Below, in pieces: positions 17,030 to 25,476 of a stretch of 64,000 nt of DNA (its first letter is position 1; every line of letters starts with the position of its first letter). The notes below the pieces were generated by a model. It was given only the letters and a program-made list of their open reading frames with translations. It had not been told where the DNA came from and did no database searches. Made by a program: the position numbers and the translations under genes. The stretch covers positions 62,001 through 126,000 of the forward strand of contig JBBAAO010000003.1 in NCBI GenBank assembly GCA_041658205.1, written 5' to 3'. The stretch is from Bacteroidota bacterium. GTDB lineage: Bacteria > Bacteroidota > Ignavibacteria > UBA10030 > UBA8401.

Positions 17030-17062
17030 AAACTTCCGAAATCATAGTGATTTCGGAAGTTT
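17030..17062 (-). terminator. Terminator of the sigma/CHASE2-like operon
   Basis: A 15-bp perfect stem (AAACTTCCGAAATCA and its complement, 3-nt loop TAG), followed on the minus strand by TTTTAATTTTG. It lies 100 nt past the stop of the gene at 17162 and 43 nt before the mutS start, so it would isolate mutS from the operon. Confidence 0.7.
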
Positions 17063-17161
17063 ATTGTGGTTTCAAAGTAGAAAAAAAATAGAGGGGAAAC
17101 AAGAAGGGAGGGTCGCCTCATCCTCTACTATGTAGATAAGGGAACATCATTTTTATAGTGA

Positions 17162-18640
17162 TCACGCCGTCTTGAATGATAACTTTAACAAGCTAAAAAC
17201 AATAAAGGAGAGAATCGTTGCCGCTACAGGATACAACACTTCAACAATCATCCTTGAAGAAAGAAATACCCAAATCCCTCCAGCGATATATATCGTAAAT
17301 AGGAACGCAGTCAAAATCAGCGAAACAAAAAAGCCGAATCGGTACACCGTGATACCAATAATAAGAACCGAGAGAATAATTAACGCAATTGTCAGCTCTC
17401 TGCTCTGGACGTAATTGGAGTTTTCAATAAGACTAATGATGGAGCTGGCAACTGCTTGAGTATAAATCGGTGAAGTAAAGAGTCCATCGCTATAGTTCCA
17501 GGCGATAAGGACAATTTTTTTTTCAAAATCATTCTTGAACTTGCGAAGATCCGTAATTGGAACTTTATCAATCTGAGAATCTCTTCCGATGGAAGAAATA
17601 TCTGCGGTATATTGTACCATATCGGTTGATCCGTTGTCATTAAAACCATGGAATGCTACATAATGGAAATTCCTTAATAGCCTGATGATACAGATATTAT
17701 CCGAAAACGCTTCACCATTACTGTTGACAGGAACTTTGATATCACCAACAATAATCGTATTTCCAATCTTCACCGGTCTTATCGAATCTGGAATGCCGTA
17801 ATATCGCCTCGCCACTGAGAGAGCAATATCCGCTGTATAACGGTATGGGAAATGGCGAACAAGGTTCGAGTAATATCGCGTGTACGGTTCTATTTTTTTA
17901 ACCGTCAAAGGCGAAAGGTTGTTTTTCGAGATCGGATTTTGATAATACCAATAGTCTCCCGCGAAAGTAACGCGGCTCATCGATTGAAGAACATTCACCA
18001 GCGAATCCAATCTCTTCAATCTCCTTTCCGTCATCGGATACAACCTTCCCGGAAGTTCGATAATCACGACTTTGGCACCGGCATCTTTTAAATCCTCGGA
18101 GATTTTGATCATATCAGTGATATAGCGATGGGGATTATTATCTTCGGAATAGAAATGCAACACTTCAACATAATTTTTTGGATTGGGAAATTGACGGGTA
18201 ATTGCTTCCCTGTACATTCGTTCAATGCTTCGATTCTGCAAAAAGAAATCCTCATTGCCGTTGAATACTTGGTTAACATTCATGATCAACATAAAGGAAA
18301 TGATAGACGCTCCCCATACAACAAACCATAGAAGGGTTTTATTTCTTGGAGAAAGCTGCTGAGCATAATACCGTTGGAGTATGCCTCCAATTCCCAGTTC
18401 GTAAAATCGAACAAGTTTCGGTGAAGGGTTGGGACGGGAAGTGATCACAAATAGAATGGCTTGCATTATTTGATATAACAAAACCAATCCGCCTATAGAC
18501 AACACAACAATGATGCCTCGTAATGCTGCGTATTTGTTGGAATACGACATTCCGGTATAGGAGGAATAGATATACACCAGCAGAATAAATAGCAGACCGG
18601 TGATACTTAAACGGATAAGATATGGTACTATTTTTTTCAT
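17162..18640 (-). CDS. CHASE2-like membrane sensor protein without output domain
   Basis: Predicted 492 residues. There are hydrophobic helices at about 8-27, 41-66 and 103-121, then a large extracytoplasmic region (about 125-405), and three C-terminal helices in the last ~75 residues. The outer region resembles CHASE2 sensor domains: AKVVIIELPGRLYP, a GNTIIVGDIKVPVNSNGEAF strand, LRKFKNDFEKKIVLIAWNY, and a final helix before the membrane. CHASE2 proteins usually continue into a kinase, cyclase or diguanylate-cyclase domain; here the chain ends after the helices. It is the last gene of an operon with an ECF sigma factor and a zinc-finger anti-sigma factor, 10 nt after the latter, so signal relay to the anti-sigma factor is a reasonable inference. 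Confidence 0.65.
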   Translation of the reverse strand: MKKIVPYLIRLSITGLLFILLVYIYSSYTGMSYSNKYAALRGIIVVLSIGGLVLLYQIMQAILFVITSRPNPSPKLVRFYELGIGGILQRYYAQQLSPRNKTLLWFVVWGASIISFMLIMNVNQVFNGNEDFFLQNRSIERMYREAITRQFPNPKNYVEVLHFYSEDNNPHRYITDMIKISEDLKDAGAKVVIIELPGRLYPMTERRLKRLDSLVNVLQSMSRVTFAGDYWYYQNPISKNNLSPLTVKKIEPYTRYYSNLVRHFPYRYTADIALSVARRYYGIPDSIRPVKIGNTIIVGDIKVPVNSNGEAFSDNICIIRLLRNFHYVAFHGFNDNGSTDMVQYTADISSIGRDSQIDKVPITDLRKFKNDFEKKIVLIAWNYSDGLFTSPIYTQAVASSIISLIENSNYVQSRELTIALIILSVLIIGITVYRFGFFVSLILTAFLFTIYIAGGIWVFLSSRMIVEVLYPVAATILSFIVFSLLKLSFKTA

Positions 18641-18649
18641 TATAGTGGT

Positions 18650-19063
18650 TTAATTTCGTGAGTATTGAAGTGTATTGGGTAGCGGAAATTGACTGATCAT
18701 CTGTGATTGCTGCGTCTGTTGTTCACTTGATAACGAATCGAAAGACAACAGCACCGCCGCTCCAAAAAGAAACACTGCAATCATCGATAGCATCGCCGTT
18801 GGGATGGAAATGATAAACCGCCGTTCCAGCAGCGGACGTGATGTCATATCCAAGACGCCAAGTTTCTGATCGAGCAGTTCCGGCACCGGAGTATATTCTA
18901 ATTGTCGAGCAGTATCGTGGATCGATTTTGCAGTGAAGAAAAATTCTCTGCATGCTCCACATGCTGCTAAATGCTGGAACATTGGCTGCAACGCATCCTG
19001 CGGAAGTTCATTGTCTAAAAATTGACTGATCTGTTCTTGATGTTCTTGGCAATTCATGACCAA
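18650..19063 (-). CDS. Zinc-finger anti-sigma factor
   Basis: Predicted 137 residues. The cytoplasmic N-terminus holds the ZAS/zf-HC2 motif HLAACGAC (H-x3-C-x2-C) after CQEHQEQISQFLDNELP, a single transmembrane helix lies at about 85-107 (FIISIPTAMLSMIAVFLFG), and a short outer tail follows. Such proteins hold an ECF sigma factor at the membrane until a signal releases it. The gene is two positions after the sigma factor gene in the same tight operon and 10 nt before the CHASE2-like gene. A start a few codons in (MNC...) is possible, but the first ATG is kept. Confidence 0.88.
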   Translation of the reverse strand: MVMNCQEHQEQISQFLDNELPQDALQPMFQHLAACGACREFFFTAKSIHDTARQLEYTPVPELLDQKLGVLDMTSRPLLERRFIISIPTAMLSMIAVFLFGAAVLLSFDSLSSEQQTQQSQMISQFPLPNTLQYSRN

Positions 19064-19077
19064 CTCTCCTAAAATAT

Positions 19078-19683
19078 TTAGTGAATCTTTTTTCCATTGT
19101 CATATTCTTCGTTAACAGTTACGACCCCTTTTTTATTAAATTCTCTCCTCTTTCCATGACGTAATCCATTCAGCGTTTCCCATTCTTCCCGTTTTATTCC
19201 GGTGCTGTCAAAATATGTCTGACGTTCCCTTTTTTCACCAATCACTATTTTTTCATACTGCAGCTGTCCATTGGCATAATATATTCGAAATCCTGCCGAA
19301 TCGTTTACGGAAATAAGCTTTCCATCGTCGGTATATCGTTTTCCCGTTATCACCATCCCTAAACCGTCAGCGGAAGGCCACCGGGTCATGATAGAAATAA
19401 TTTGACCCTTCGATCCATATTCAACAATACTATCTTTATCCGGAATTTCCTCACGTCGCACAGAATTCATTCCGGATGATTGGAAGAAGTAAAACATTTC
19501 CGAGTGCTTTTTTCCTTCTACGGTGAAGTGTATCCGCTTGATGATTCTGCCGTGCGCGTAATATACTTCCGTAACGGAACCATCGTTGAGTTTGTTTTTC
19601 ACCATTCCATCCTGCGGCGCTCGCTGACGACACCCTTCCGACAGAATACAAATCACAAAAACACCGAAGAGTAGATATTTCAT
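19078..19683 (-). CDS. Lipoprotein with MORN-like (YwqK-type) repeats
   Basis: Predicted 201 residues. The signal peptide ends in a lipobox-like CILSEGC, so it should be a membrane lipoprotein. The rest is a chain of short beta hairpins of the MORN/YwqK type: YYAHGRIIKRIHF, YGSKGQIISI, RIYYANGQLQYEKI, YFDSTGIKREEW, LRHGKRREFNKKG, YDNGKKI. The function of such proteins is mostly unknown. It lies between the sigma factor and its anti-sigma factor with gaps of 28 and 14 nt, an unusual position that suggests it takes part in sensing. A TTG at 19695 could add four residues, but GAGGG before the ATG favours 19683. Confidence 0.75.
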   Translation of the reverse strand: MKYLLFGVFVICILSEGCRQRAPQDGMVKNKLNDGSVTEVYYAHGRIIKRIHFTVEGKKHSEMFYFFQSSGMNSVRREEIPDKDSIVEYGSKGQIISIMTRWPSADGLGMVITGKRYTDDGKLISVNDSAGFRIYYANGQLQYEKIVIGEKRERQTYFDSTGIKREEWETLNGLRHGKRREFNKKGVVTVNEEYDNGKKIH

Positions 19684-19711
19684 AAACCCTCGCAAGTCGG
19701 ATTGATTATCA

Positions 19712-20269
19712 CTAAAAAAATGGTTTAAGCATTTCGTTCAACGCTACGCGCGATTTGTAGAGTTTCGTTTTTACGGCACTAACCGTCGTCGAAGTCAATT
19801 GCGCAATTTCATTGTAGGTCATCCCCTCAATCTCGCGGAGGAGATATGCTTCCCGGTATGCCGGTTTTAATTGTTGAATTGCCTTCTCAATTTTTTCCTT
19901 TGTTTCCATCTGAATGGAAATGCTTAACGGTGTGGAATGATCAAAAACTATTGTTTCATCATCAAATTGTTCCATCAAAATAGTGTTCTTTCTTCGGATA
20001 ACCATCAACACTTCATTCCGTGCAACAGAAAATAGCCACGACTTACAAGCAATTCCTTTTTCTATGGAGTGGATTTTGGTGATCATCTTCAAGAATGTTT
20101 CCTGCGACGCATCTTTTGCAGCATCCTCATCCGTTAACATTCGCAGACAGAATGAATAGATCCCATTCTTATGACGGGAATAGAGCACGGCACCGGCACC
20201 GATCTCTCCGTTCTTTAATCGTATCACTAATTCTTCGTCCGAAATTGAAAGCGAATTCACTGGTCCCAT
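19712..20269 (-). CDS. ECF-type RNA polymerase sigma factor
   Basis: Predicted ~185 residues. Region 2 shows YSFCLRMLTDEDAAKDASQE and FLKMITKIHS; region 4 shows YREAYLLREIEGMTYNEIAQ and SAVKTKLYKSRVALNE. No region 1 or 3, as in extracytoplasmic-function sigma factors. It directs polymerase to promoters of an envelope response set, probably including its own operon. The frame extends upstream to an ATG at 20332, but homology begins near 20269 (GPVNSLSISDEELV). Neither start has a good ribosome site, so the exact start is uncertain. It heads a four-gene operon (lipoprotein, anti-sigma, CHASE2-like) and is divergent from the CsgG-like gene. Confidence 0.9.
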   Translation of the reverse strand: MGPVNSLSISDEELVIRLKNGEIGAGAVLYSRHKNGIYSFCLRMLTDEDAAKDASQETFLKMITKIHSIEKGIACKSWLFSVARNEVLMVIRRKNTILMEQFDDETIVFDHSTPLSISIQMETKEKIEKAIQQLKPAYREAYLLREIEGMTYNEIAQLTSTTVSAVKTKLYKSRVALNEMLKPFF

Positions 20270-20331
20270 TATTGTTCTTGAATTGCGGTAGTAAGATGCA
20301 CAAGAAGATGAAAAGTTGCCACTCCCCTCCA

Positions 20332-20360
20332 TTGCCTTTCGATACCATTCTCTCTATATT
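20332..20360 (+). promoter_or_regulatory. Promoter of CsgG-like gene
   Basis: TTGCCT at 20332-20337, 17-nt spacer, TATATT at 20355-20360, 45 nt before the ATG at 20406. It overlaps the possible 5' extension of the divergent sigma factor gene. Confidence 0.6.
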
Positions 20361-20405
20361 TCTGCCACTTCATTCACGATTCAATCAATTTTCCGGAGAC
20401 ATATT

Positions 20406-21290
20406 ATGAAACAGCTCACAGTGTTTCTTAGTTTAATACTGCTCGTCTCATTGACAGACGCACAACTGAAAAAACGCGTTGCTATTGCAACATTTGAAGA
20501 TAAAACCGGCTCAGGCTATGCTCACATCGGCTCCGGCGTTGCCGATATGCTGACAACCGCATTGGTAAAATCTGGTAAGTTTACAGTAATTGAGAGGCAG
20601 GAATTAGAAAAAGTTCTGAATGAACAGAAATTGGGAGAAAGCGGTCTTGTCACCGCAGAAACCGCTCCAAAGGTCGGAAAACTTCTCGGGGTTGAATTGA
20701 TTGTTGTTGGATCTGTGTCGGAATTTGGGACAAAAGAGAATCAGGTTTCCGGCGGATTGTCGTTTATCAGCGGCGGTATCAAACGCAAAACGTCACGTGC
20801 AGTGGTTGATGTCCGTCTTGTGAACACAGTTACCGGAGAAATTGTCGCTGCTGAATCGAAAGAAGGAGAAGAATCCTCTACCGGTATTGCTTTCGATTAT
20901 GAAGGAATTGATTTCAATAATATGGACAGCTGGGACGACACCGATATCGGAAAAGCGTGCCGTAAAGCTGTTGATGGAGTTGTGGAATTGATCACGGAAA
21001 ACATGGGAAAAATTCCGTTCACTGGAAAAATCTTAAAAATGAACAGCGATGGAACATTATTAATGAAACCGGGATCGGAAGGAAACGTAAAGGTCGGGAT
21101 GGAATTTGACGTGTTCCGCGTCGGCGAACCGATCAAAGATCCCGATACGGGACTTGACCTTGGCGCTGAAGAAACAAAAATCGGACATGTAAAAGTGATT
21201 GAAGATGCATTAAAAGGAAAAGCAGCCAAAGCAAAAATCACTGATGGAAAAGATATTCAGGCAACAGATATTTTGCGTGAACCAAACTAA
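20406..21290 (+). CDS. CsgG/FlgT-like exported protein
   Basis: Predicted 294 residues. After a signal peptide (residues 1-19) the chain reads KKRVAIATFEDKTGSGYAHI, GVADMLTTALVKSGKFTVIERQELEKVLNEQ and LGVELIVVGSVSEFG, the typical CsgG-family nucleotide-binding-like fold seen in curli secretion factor CsgG and in many periplasmic relatives. The last ~75 residues (GKILKMNSDGTLLMKPGSEG) are a small beta domain as in FlgT-like proteins. The N-terminal Cys needed for a CsgG lipoprotein pore is absent, so I would not call it a curli pore. Start at 20406 follows CCGGAGAC at good spacing; an upstream in-frame start at 20316 lies before the promoter. Confidence 0.85.
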   Translation: MKQLTVFLSLILLVSLTDAQLKKRVAIATFEDKTGSGYAHIGSGVADMLTTALVKSGKFTVIERQELEKVLNEQKLGESGLVTAETAPKVGKLLGVELIVVGSVSEFGTKENQVSGGLSFISGGIKRKTSRAVVDVRLVNTVTGEIVAAESKEGEESSTGIAFDYEGIDFNNMDSWDDTDIGKACRKAVDGVVELITENMGKIPFTGKILKMNSDGTLLMKPGSEGNVKVGMEFDVFRVGEPIKDPDTGLDLGAEETKIGHVKVIEDALKGKAAKAKITDGKDIQATDILREPN

Positions 21291-21294
21291 GAGC

Positions 21295-21386
21295 AATGAA
21301 GAATTGAGAATGTATAATGAAGAATAACAAATCCCGCATGAACAATAATCAAGACATTCTACATTATTCATTCTCAATTCTAAATT
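21295..21386. repeat. Long imperfect inverted repeat before ABC ATPase gene
   Basis: About 31-nt arms (21295-21325 and 21356-21386) built on AGAATTGAGAATG and ATAATG, with roughly four mismatches and a 30-nt loop. It fills the gap between the CsgG-like and ABC ATPase genes. No T-run follows, so it is not a standard terminator. Confidence 0.6.
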
Positions 21387-21389
21387 AGT

Positions 21390-22304
21390 ATGCACGACAT
21401 CATCCTCCGCACAACCAATCTCGGTAAACATTACAAGAATCGATGGGCAGCTCAAGAAATTAATCTTGAAGTGCATCGCGGTGATGTATTCGGTTTTCTC
21501 GGTCCAAACGGCGCGGGAAAAAGCACCTCTATCCGAATGATCCTTTCCTTAATCAAACCTACGACCGGAACGGTGGAACTGTTCGGACACGATCTTTTTC
21601 AAGAACGGGAACTAGCGCTTAAAAATGTTGCCGGTATTGTTGAAAAACCGGACTTCTATCTCTATCTCTCCGCATATCGTAATATGCAAATCGCCGGTTC
21701 CCTTACCCTTGGAAAAACTCCTGATGATAAAAAAATTATGGAAACGCTCGATATGGTTGGGCTTGCCGAACGTGCAGAGGATAACGTAAAAACATACTCG
21801 CATGGGATGAAGCAGCGGCTCGGAATTGCTCAAGCACTTCTATGCGATCCGCAATTAGTGATGCTGGATGAACCAACAAATGGACTCGATCCGCAGGGGA
21901 TGAAAGAAGTACGGGAATTAATTGTGCGTCTTACAGAAGAAAGAGGCATCACCGTTTTTCTTTCATCACATCTTTTAAATGAAGTTGAACAAGTTGCAAC
22001 ACGCATGGCTATTATCAACAAAGGAAAAATGATCGTTCAAGGAAGTGTTGAAGAACTTTTGAAAGCAAATGCCCATAAAACATTATTCAACGTAGAACCG
22101 GTAAAAAAATCTCTCGCACTCCTTGGAAAAATAAAGAATGTTTCTGAAGTATCGTTGACAGAAGATGGAATCATCGCTAAGATTGATCCAAAGCATGTGC
22201 CTGTTGTTATCAATGAATTGGTAAAAGCGAAATGCAAGATCTTTTCTGTTCAACCAAAACACAGCCTGGAAGAATATTTTTTGGATGTAACTCAGGAAAG
22301 TTAA
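21390..22304 (+). CDS. ABC transporter ATP-binding protein
   Basis: Predicted 304 residues, the ATPase half of an ABC-2 type exporter. Walker A GPNGAGKST, Q-loop region GIVEKPDFYLYL, signature YSHGMKQRLGIAQALL, Walker B LVMLDEPTNGLDP and the switch SSHLLNEVEQ are all intact. The last ~75 residues are the C-terminal extension common in this group. The partner permease starts 105 nt downstream. No ribosome site is visible before the ATG, which comes 3 nt after a long hairpin. The transported substrate is unknown. Confidence 0.92.
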   Translation: MHDIILRTTNLGKHYKNRWAAQEINLEVHRGDVFGFLGPNGAGKSTSIRMILSLIKPTTGTVELFGHDLFQERELALKNVAGIVEKPDFYLYLSAYRNMQIAGSLTLGKTPDDKKIMETLDMVGLAERAEDNVKTYSHGMKQRLGIAQALLCDPQLVMLDEPTNGLDPQGMKEVRELIVRLTEERGITVFLSSHLLNEVEQVATRMAIINKGKMIVQGSVEELLKANAHKTLFNVEPVKKSLALLGKIKNVSEVSLTEDGIIAKIDPKHVPVVINELVKAKCKIFSVQPKHSLEEYFLDVTQES

Positions 22305-22402
22305 AAGTCAAATTACAAAGTAACGTTATCCAAATGTACAATCATAGCTTTTCACTTCACACTTTTATTTGTTTTTTACTTTTGACTTTTCAATTTTAAC
22401 TT
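22298..22402. repeat. Imperfect inverted repeat between ABC genes
   Basis: AAGTTAAAAGTC near 22298 and its partner GACTTTTCAATTTTAACTT near 22384-22402 pair with gaps, enclosing about 70 AT-rich nt. It overlaps the ATPase stop codon and ends 7 nt before the permease start. Its sequence differs from the hairpin at 21295. Confidence 0.45.
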
Positions 22403-22409
22403 GTCGTAT

Positions 22410-23249
22410 ATGCTTAACCTCATCTATTGGGAACTCTTTAAAACTTACGCAAAGTGGCGTACGTATATCGGTTTCATTGCCGTTGGTGTGCTCATCCCAT
22501 TAATCATGTGGATTATGTGGATTGAAGGTGGAAAATTCATCCAATATCAATTGCGTTCACTTCAGTCAGATTTTCTCATCACCGGAAATTTATTTAACGG
22601 CTGGGTAATTGCACAGATAATTATGAACGGCCTTTGGGTTCATGTCCCCGCACTTATCGCTCTCGTCGCTGGCGATCAGCTTTCGGGAGAAGCCACGGCG
22701 GGGACATTTCGGCTTACGCTTATTCGGCCTGTGTCACGCACAAAAATTCTGAATGCAAAATATATTGCGACCCTTCTCTACACTGCATCACTGGTGATTC
22801 TTATTGCCGCACTTTCCGTAGGACTCGGTGTATTGATTTTCGGGACAGGAGATCTTATTGCAGTAGATAAAGATGGCATCGTTATCTTATCCGAAACAGA
22901 TTTGTTCGCTCATTTTCTTTTTGCCTATACCCTCTCCATATGGTCAATGTTTGTTGTCGCTTCACTCGCATTTTTTATCTCAGCATTGGTCGAAAATGCC
23001 ATTGGTCCCATCATCATCACCATGACGGTCATTGCCATTTTTTATATCATCACGTTTCTTCCTGTTGAATCGGTAGAGGGAATAAAACCGTGGCTATTTA
23101 CAACGCATATGAATGTATGGCAGCAAGCCCTCCGCGATCCGTTTGATTGGGATACGATCAGAAACTCCGTGCTTGTTCTTGGTGCATATATTGTCGGTTT
23201 TTGGGGAGCAACATTATTAATCTTCAAACGCAAAGATATTTTATCATAA
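22410..23249 (+). CDS. ABC-2 type transporter permease
   Basis: Predicted 279 residues with six hydrophobic segments and the ABC-2 permease pattern LAGDQLSGEATAGTFRLTLI as VAGDQLSGEATAGTFRLTL, followed by RPVSRTKILNAKY. It would form the membrane pore of the exporter driven by the ATPase just upstream. A TTG at 22401 is in frame, but the ATG at 22410 gives the natural start LNLIYWELFK, as in relatives. Followed 42 nt later by the POT transporter. Confidence 0.88.
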   Translation: MLNLIYWELFKTYAKWRTYIGFIAVGVLIPLIMWIMWIEGGKFIQYQLRSLQSDFLITGNLFNGWVIAQIIMNGLWVHVPALIALVAGDQLSGEATAGTFRLTLIRPVSRTKILNAKYIATLLYTASLVILIAALSVGLGVLIFGTGDLIAVDKDGIVILSETDLFAHFLFAYTLSIWSMFVVASLAFFISALVENAIGPIIITMTVIAIFYIITFLPVESVEGIKPWLFTTHMNVWQQALRDPFDWDTIRNSVLVLGAYIVGFWGATLLIFKRKDILS

Positions 23250-23291
23250 TAACATCATTCTCTTTACTCTCTGTGGCAAAAAAGGAATAGT

Positions 23292-24551
23292 ATGAATATC
23301 TCAAAAACAATTTCCGAAATGAAGACGGGATTTCTTCCGACATTTTGGATTGCAAATATACTGGAGTTGTTCGAACGATTTGCATTTTACGGTTCGAAAG
23401 CTGTTCTCACAGTCTATCTCGCAAATCGTGTTGGACTTGGCGTACAAGCAGCCGGTACACTTGCCGGTTTGTTTTCCGGACTTCTTTATTCACTTCCGAT
23501 TATTGCCGGAGTGTTTGTCGACCGATATGGATTCAAAAGAACGTTGTCCGCGTGTTTTGCATTTTTTACTATAGGATATTTTCTGATTGGACTTGCCGGA
23601 CTGGAGTTTGGCCAGGCGATTGTTGAATCCGTCGGCAAAACAACATATGTCGTAACCGTTTTAATCTTGACCGCTATTGGCGGTTCGCTGATTAAACCGT
23701 GCATTGTCGGCACAGTTGCAAAAACTGCCAATTCCGATGTGCAATCGCTCGGATATTCCATCTATTATACGCTTGTCAATATTGGCGGGGCGGTCGGACC
23801 AATTCTTGCCCTCCAGGTACGCGAAGGATTGGGAATTGAATATGTATTGATTATGTCTTCGTTAACTTCATTTTTGCTCTTTATCGGGACTCTGTTATTT
23901 TACAAGGAACCCCCAAAACCGGCAGATGCAAAACCGCAGGCATCTCTTGCGAAAGTTTTTGGCGATATGTTGACGGTATTTAAAAATGTGAAGTTCATTT
24001 CGTTTCTTGTGATCTTCTCCGGGTTCTGGATCATGTTCTGGCAAATCTTCTATTCATTCCCATTTTATATCACCGAAGTATTGAAGTTTTCACAGTTTGA
24101 ACTTTTGGAAACAGTTGATGCGTGGACAATCATCCTTGTCAGTGTTCCGGTGACGGCACTGGTAAAACGATGGAGCCCCATTACAGCCATGTCACTCGGA
24201 TTTGCGATTGCAAGTTCTTCCTGGATTCTGATGGCAATTTCTCCAACAATTACAGCCGCAATTGTTGCTATGGTATTATTTGCAGTTGGCGAGGCGACTC
24301 AAGCTCCACGATTCTATGAATACGTTGCTAATCTTGCACCAAAAGATCAGGTTGGAACGTATATGGGATTCGCATTTCTTCCGGTCTCTATTGGATCTTT
24401 CGTTGCAGGGCCGCTTTCAGGGTGGTTGGTAAAAACATATCTTCAGGATACAATGAATCCGATGATGATGTGGGGTATTCTTGCTGCTATTGGATTTGGT
24501 GCTACGCTATTGATGATTCTCTACAATATTTTTATCGCAAAAAAAGCATAA
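23292..24551 (+). CDS. POT/MFS-type proton-coupled transporter
   Basis: Predicted 419 residues and about twelve membrane helices. The first helix carries ELFERFAFYGSKAVL, matching the ExxERFxYYG proton-binding motif of the POT (peptide/PTR2) family. VDRYGFKRTL is the MFS A-motif loop, and GYSIYYTLVNIGGAVGPIL matches the POT helix-4/5 region. POT members import di- and tripeptides with protons; the family also has nitrate and other carriers, so the substrate is not certain. The length is close to bacterial POT proteins. The ribosome site is AAAAGGAA. Next to it lies a LolA-like gene, 11 nt downstream. Confidence 0.82.
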   Translation: MNISKTISEMKTGFLPTFWIANILELFERFAFYGSKAVLTVYLANRVGLGVQAAGTLAGLFSGLLYSLPIIAGVFVDRYGFKRTLSACFAFFTIGYFLIGLAGLEFGQAIVESVGKTTYVVTVLILTAIGGSLIKPCIVGTVAKTANSDVQSLGYSIYYTLVNIGGAVGPILALQVREGLGIEYVLIMSSLTSFLLFIGTLLFYKEPPKPADAKPQASLAKVFGDMLTVFKNVKFISFLVIFSGFWIMFWQIFYSFPFYITEVLKFSQFELLETVDAWTIILVSVPVTALVKRWSPITAMSLGFAIASSSWILMAISPTITAAIVAMVLFAVGEATQAPRFYEYVANLAPKDQVGTYMGFAFLPVSIGSFVAGPLSGWLVKTYLQDTMNPMMMWGILAAIGFGATLLMILYNIFIAKKA

Positions 24552-24562
24552 CGGGTAAATAT

Positions 24563-25255
24563 ATGAAACGGATGCTGGTATTTGTTGCTATTGCAGTTTT
24601 TGGAATTTTTTCATCGGCGAATGCTCAACAGCTTTCGGCGGAAAAGATCCTGCAGAACGTAAAGGCAAACTTTGATGCAGTAAAAGATTATACGGCAAAC
24701 ATCACCGGAAAAGTTTCTATGGAGCGGTTGAAAGTGCCGAAGATGAGTTTAAAGCTCTATTTTAAACAACCGAATAAGTTTAAAACGGAATCGACAGGGA
24801 CATCTTTTATTCCGAGAAATATTCTCGATCTAAATCCGGGAGATCTCTTATTAAAATTTGACGCTTCGTTGATGGGCACAGAGGAAGCAGAGGGAAAAAT
24901 ATTATACAAGATACGACTCATCACCAAACCGGAAAAGAAGAAACAGGTTCGGGAAAGTTTCATTTGGGTCGATAAGACCCACTGGACGATCACTAGGCTT
25001 GAAGCATACCCCATTGAAGGCCGTAAGATCGAAGTATTGATTGAAAGCATGGTCATCGATGGAAAATATATTTTACCGTCAAAAATTTCGGCAAAATTTG
25101 ATTTCGAACAGAACATCGATTCGCTTGCAGAAAAAATTTATTCTCCGCAGCGTATTCCACGCAAAGGTTCTGCCGAATTGATCTATTCCGATTATCAGAT
25201 CAATACAGGATTGAGTGATGAGTTCTTTGAGAAGAAAAAGGAACCAAAGGAATAA
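24563..25255 (+). CDS. LolA-like outer-membrane lipoprotein-sorting protein
   Basis: Predicted 230 residues. A signal peptide ends at SSANAQQ, followed by LSAEKILQNVKANFDAVKDY and TANITGKVSM, then KLYFKQPNKFKTES, the start of the LolA/LppX-type open beta-barrel fold that carries lipids or lipoproteins through the periplasm. The end KGSAELIYSDYQINTGLSD is also typical. I place the start at 24563, because the open frame further upstream overlaps the POT gene and lacks a signal peptide. Probably co-transcribed with POT; the hairpin at 25261 ends the transcript. Confidence 0.82.
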   Translation: MKRMLVFVAIAVFGIFSSANAQQLSAEKILQNVKANFDAVKDYTANITGKVSMERLKVPKMSLKLYFKQPNKFKTESTGTSFIPRNILDLNPGDLLLKFDASLMGTEEAEGKILYKIRLITKPEKKKQVRESFIWVDKTHWTITRLEAYPIEGRKIEVLIESMVIDGKYILPSKISAKFDFEQNIDSLAEKIYSPQRIPRKGSAELIYSDYQINTGLSDEFFEKKKEPKE

Positions 25256-25260
25256 ACAAC

Positions 25261-25289
25261 AAAGCCGCTAAACAGCGGCTTTTGTGTTT
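25261..25289 (+). terminator. Terminator after LolA-like gene
   Basis: AAAGCCGCT / AGCGGCTTT with a 4-nt loop, then TGTGTTTTT, 5 nt past the stop. Confidence 0.85.
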
Positions 25290-25308
25290 TTATAACATGC
25301 TAAAATAA

Positions 25309-25475
25309 CTAGAACCCATCTCAAAAACACAAAAACAACAGTCATTCTGAATCCCGATGTTGTTTATCGGGATGAAGAATCTGAAAATAGTATCAGATTC
25401 TTCGCTGCGCTTAGTATAAAAACATCCAAGGCTTGCTCAGAATGGCAATAGTTTCATTTTTGAGATGATTTCTAG
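25309..25475. repeat. Modular hairpin element, medium copy (167 bp)
   Basis: Ends pair as CTAGAACCCATCTCAAAAA... with ...TTTTTGAGATGATTTCTAG. Inside are a second pair (GTCATTCTGA / TCAGAATGGC) and two closed hairpins: ATCCCGAT-7-ATCGGGAT and GAATCTGA-8-TCAGATTC. It shares these parts in the same order with the 273-bp copy at 36917. It ends one base from the carA stop codon. Confidence 0.8.
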
Positions 25476-25476
25476 G

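Noticed and set aside
20406..21290. Curli secretion pore CsgG
   Set aside because: The fold matches the CsgG family, but no lipobox Cys follows the signal peptide and no curli genes are adjacent.
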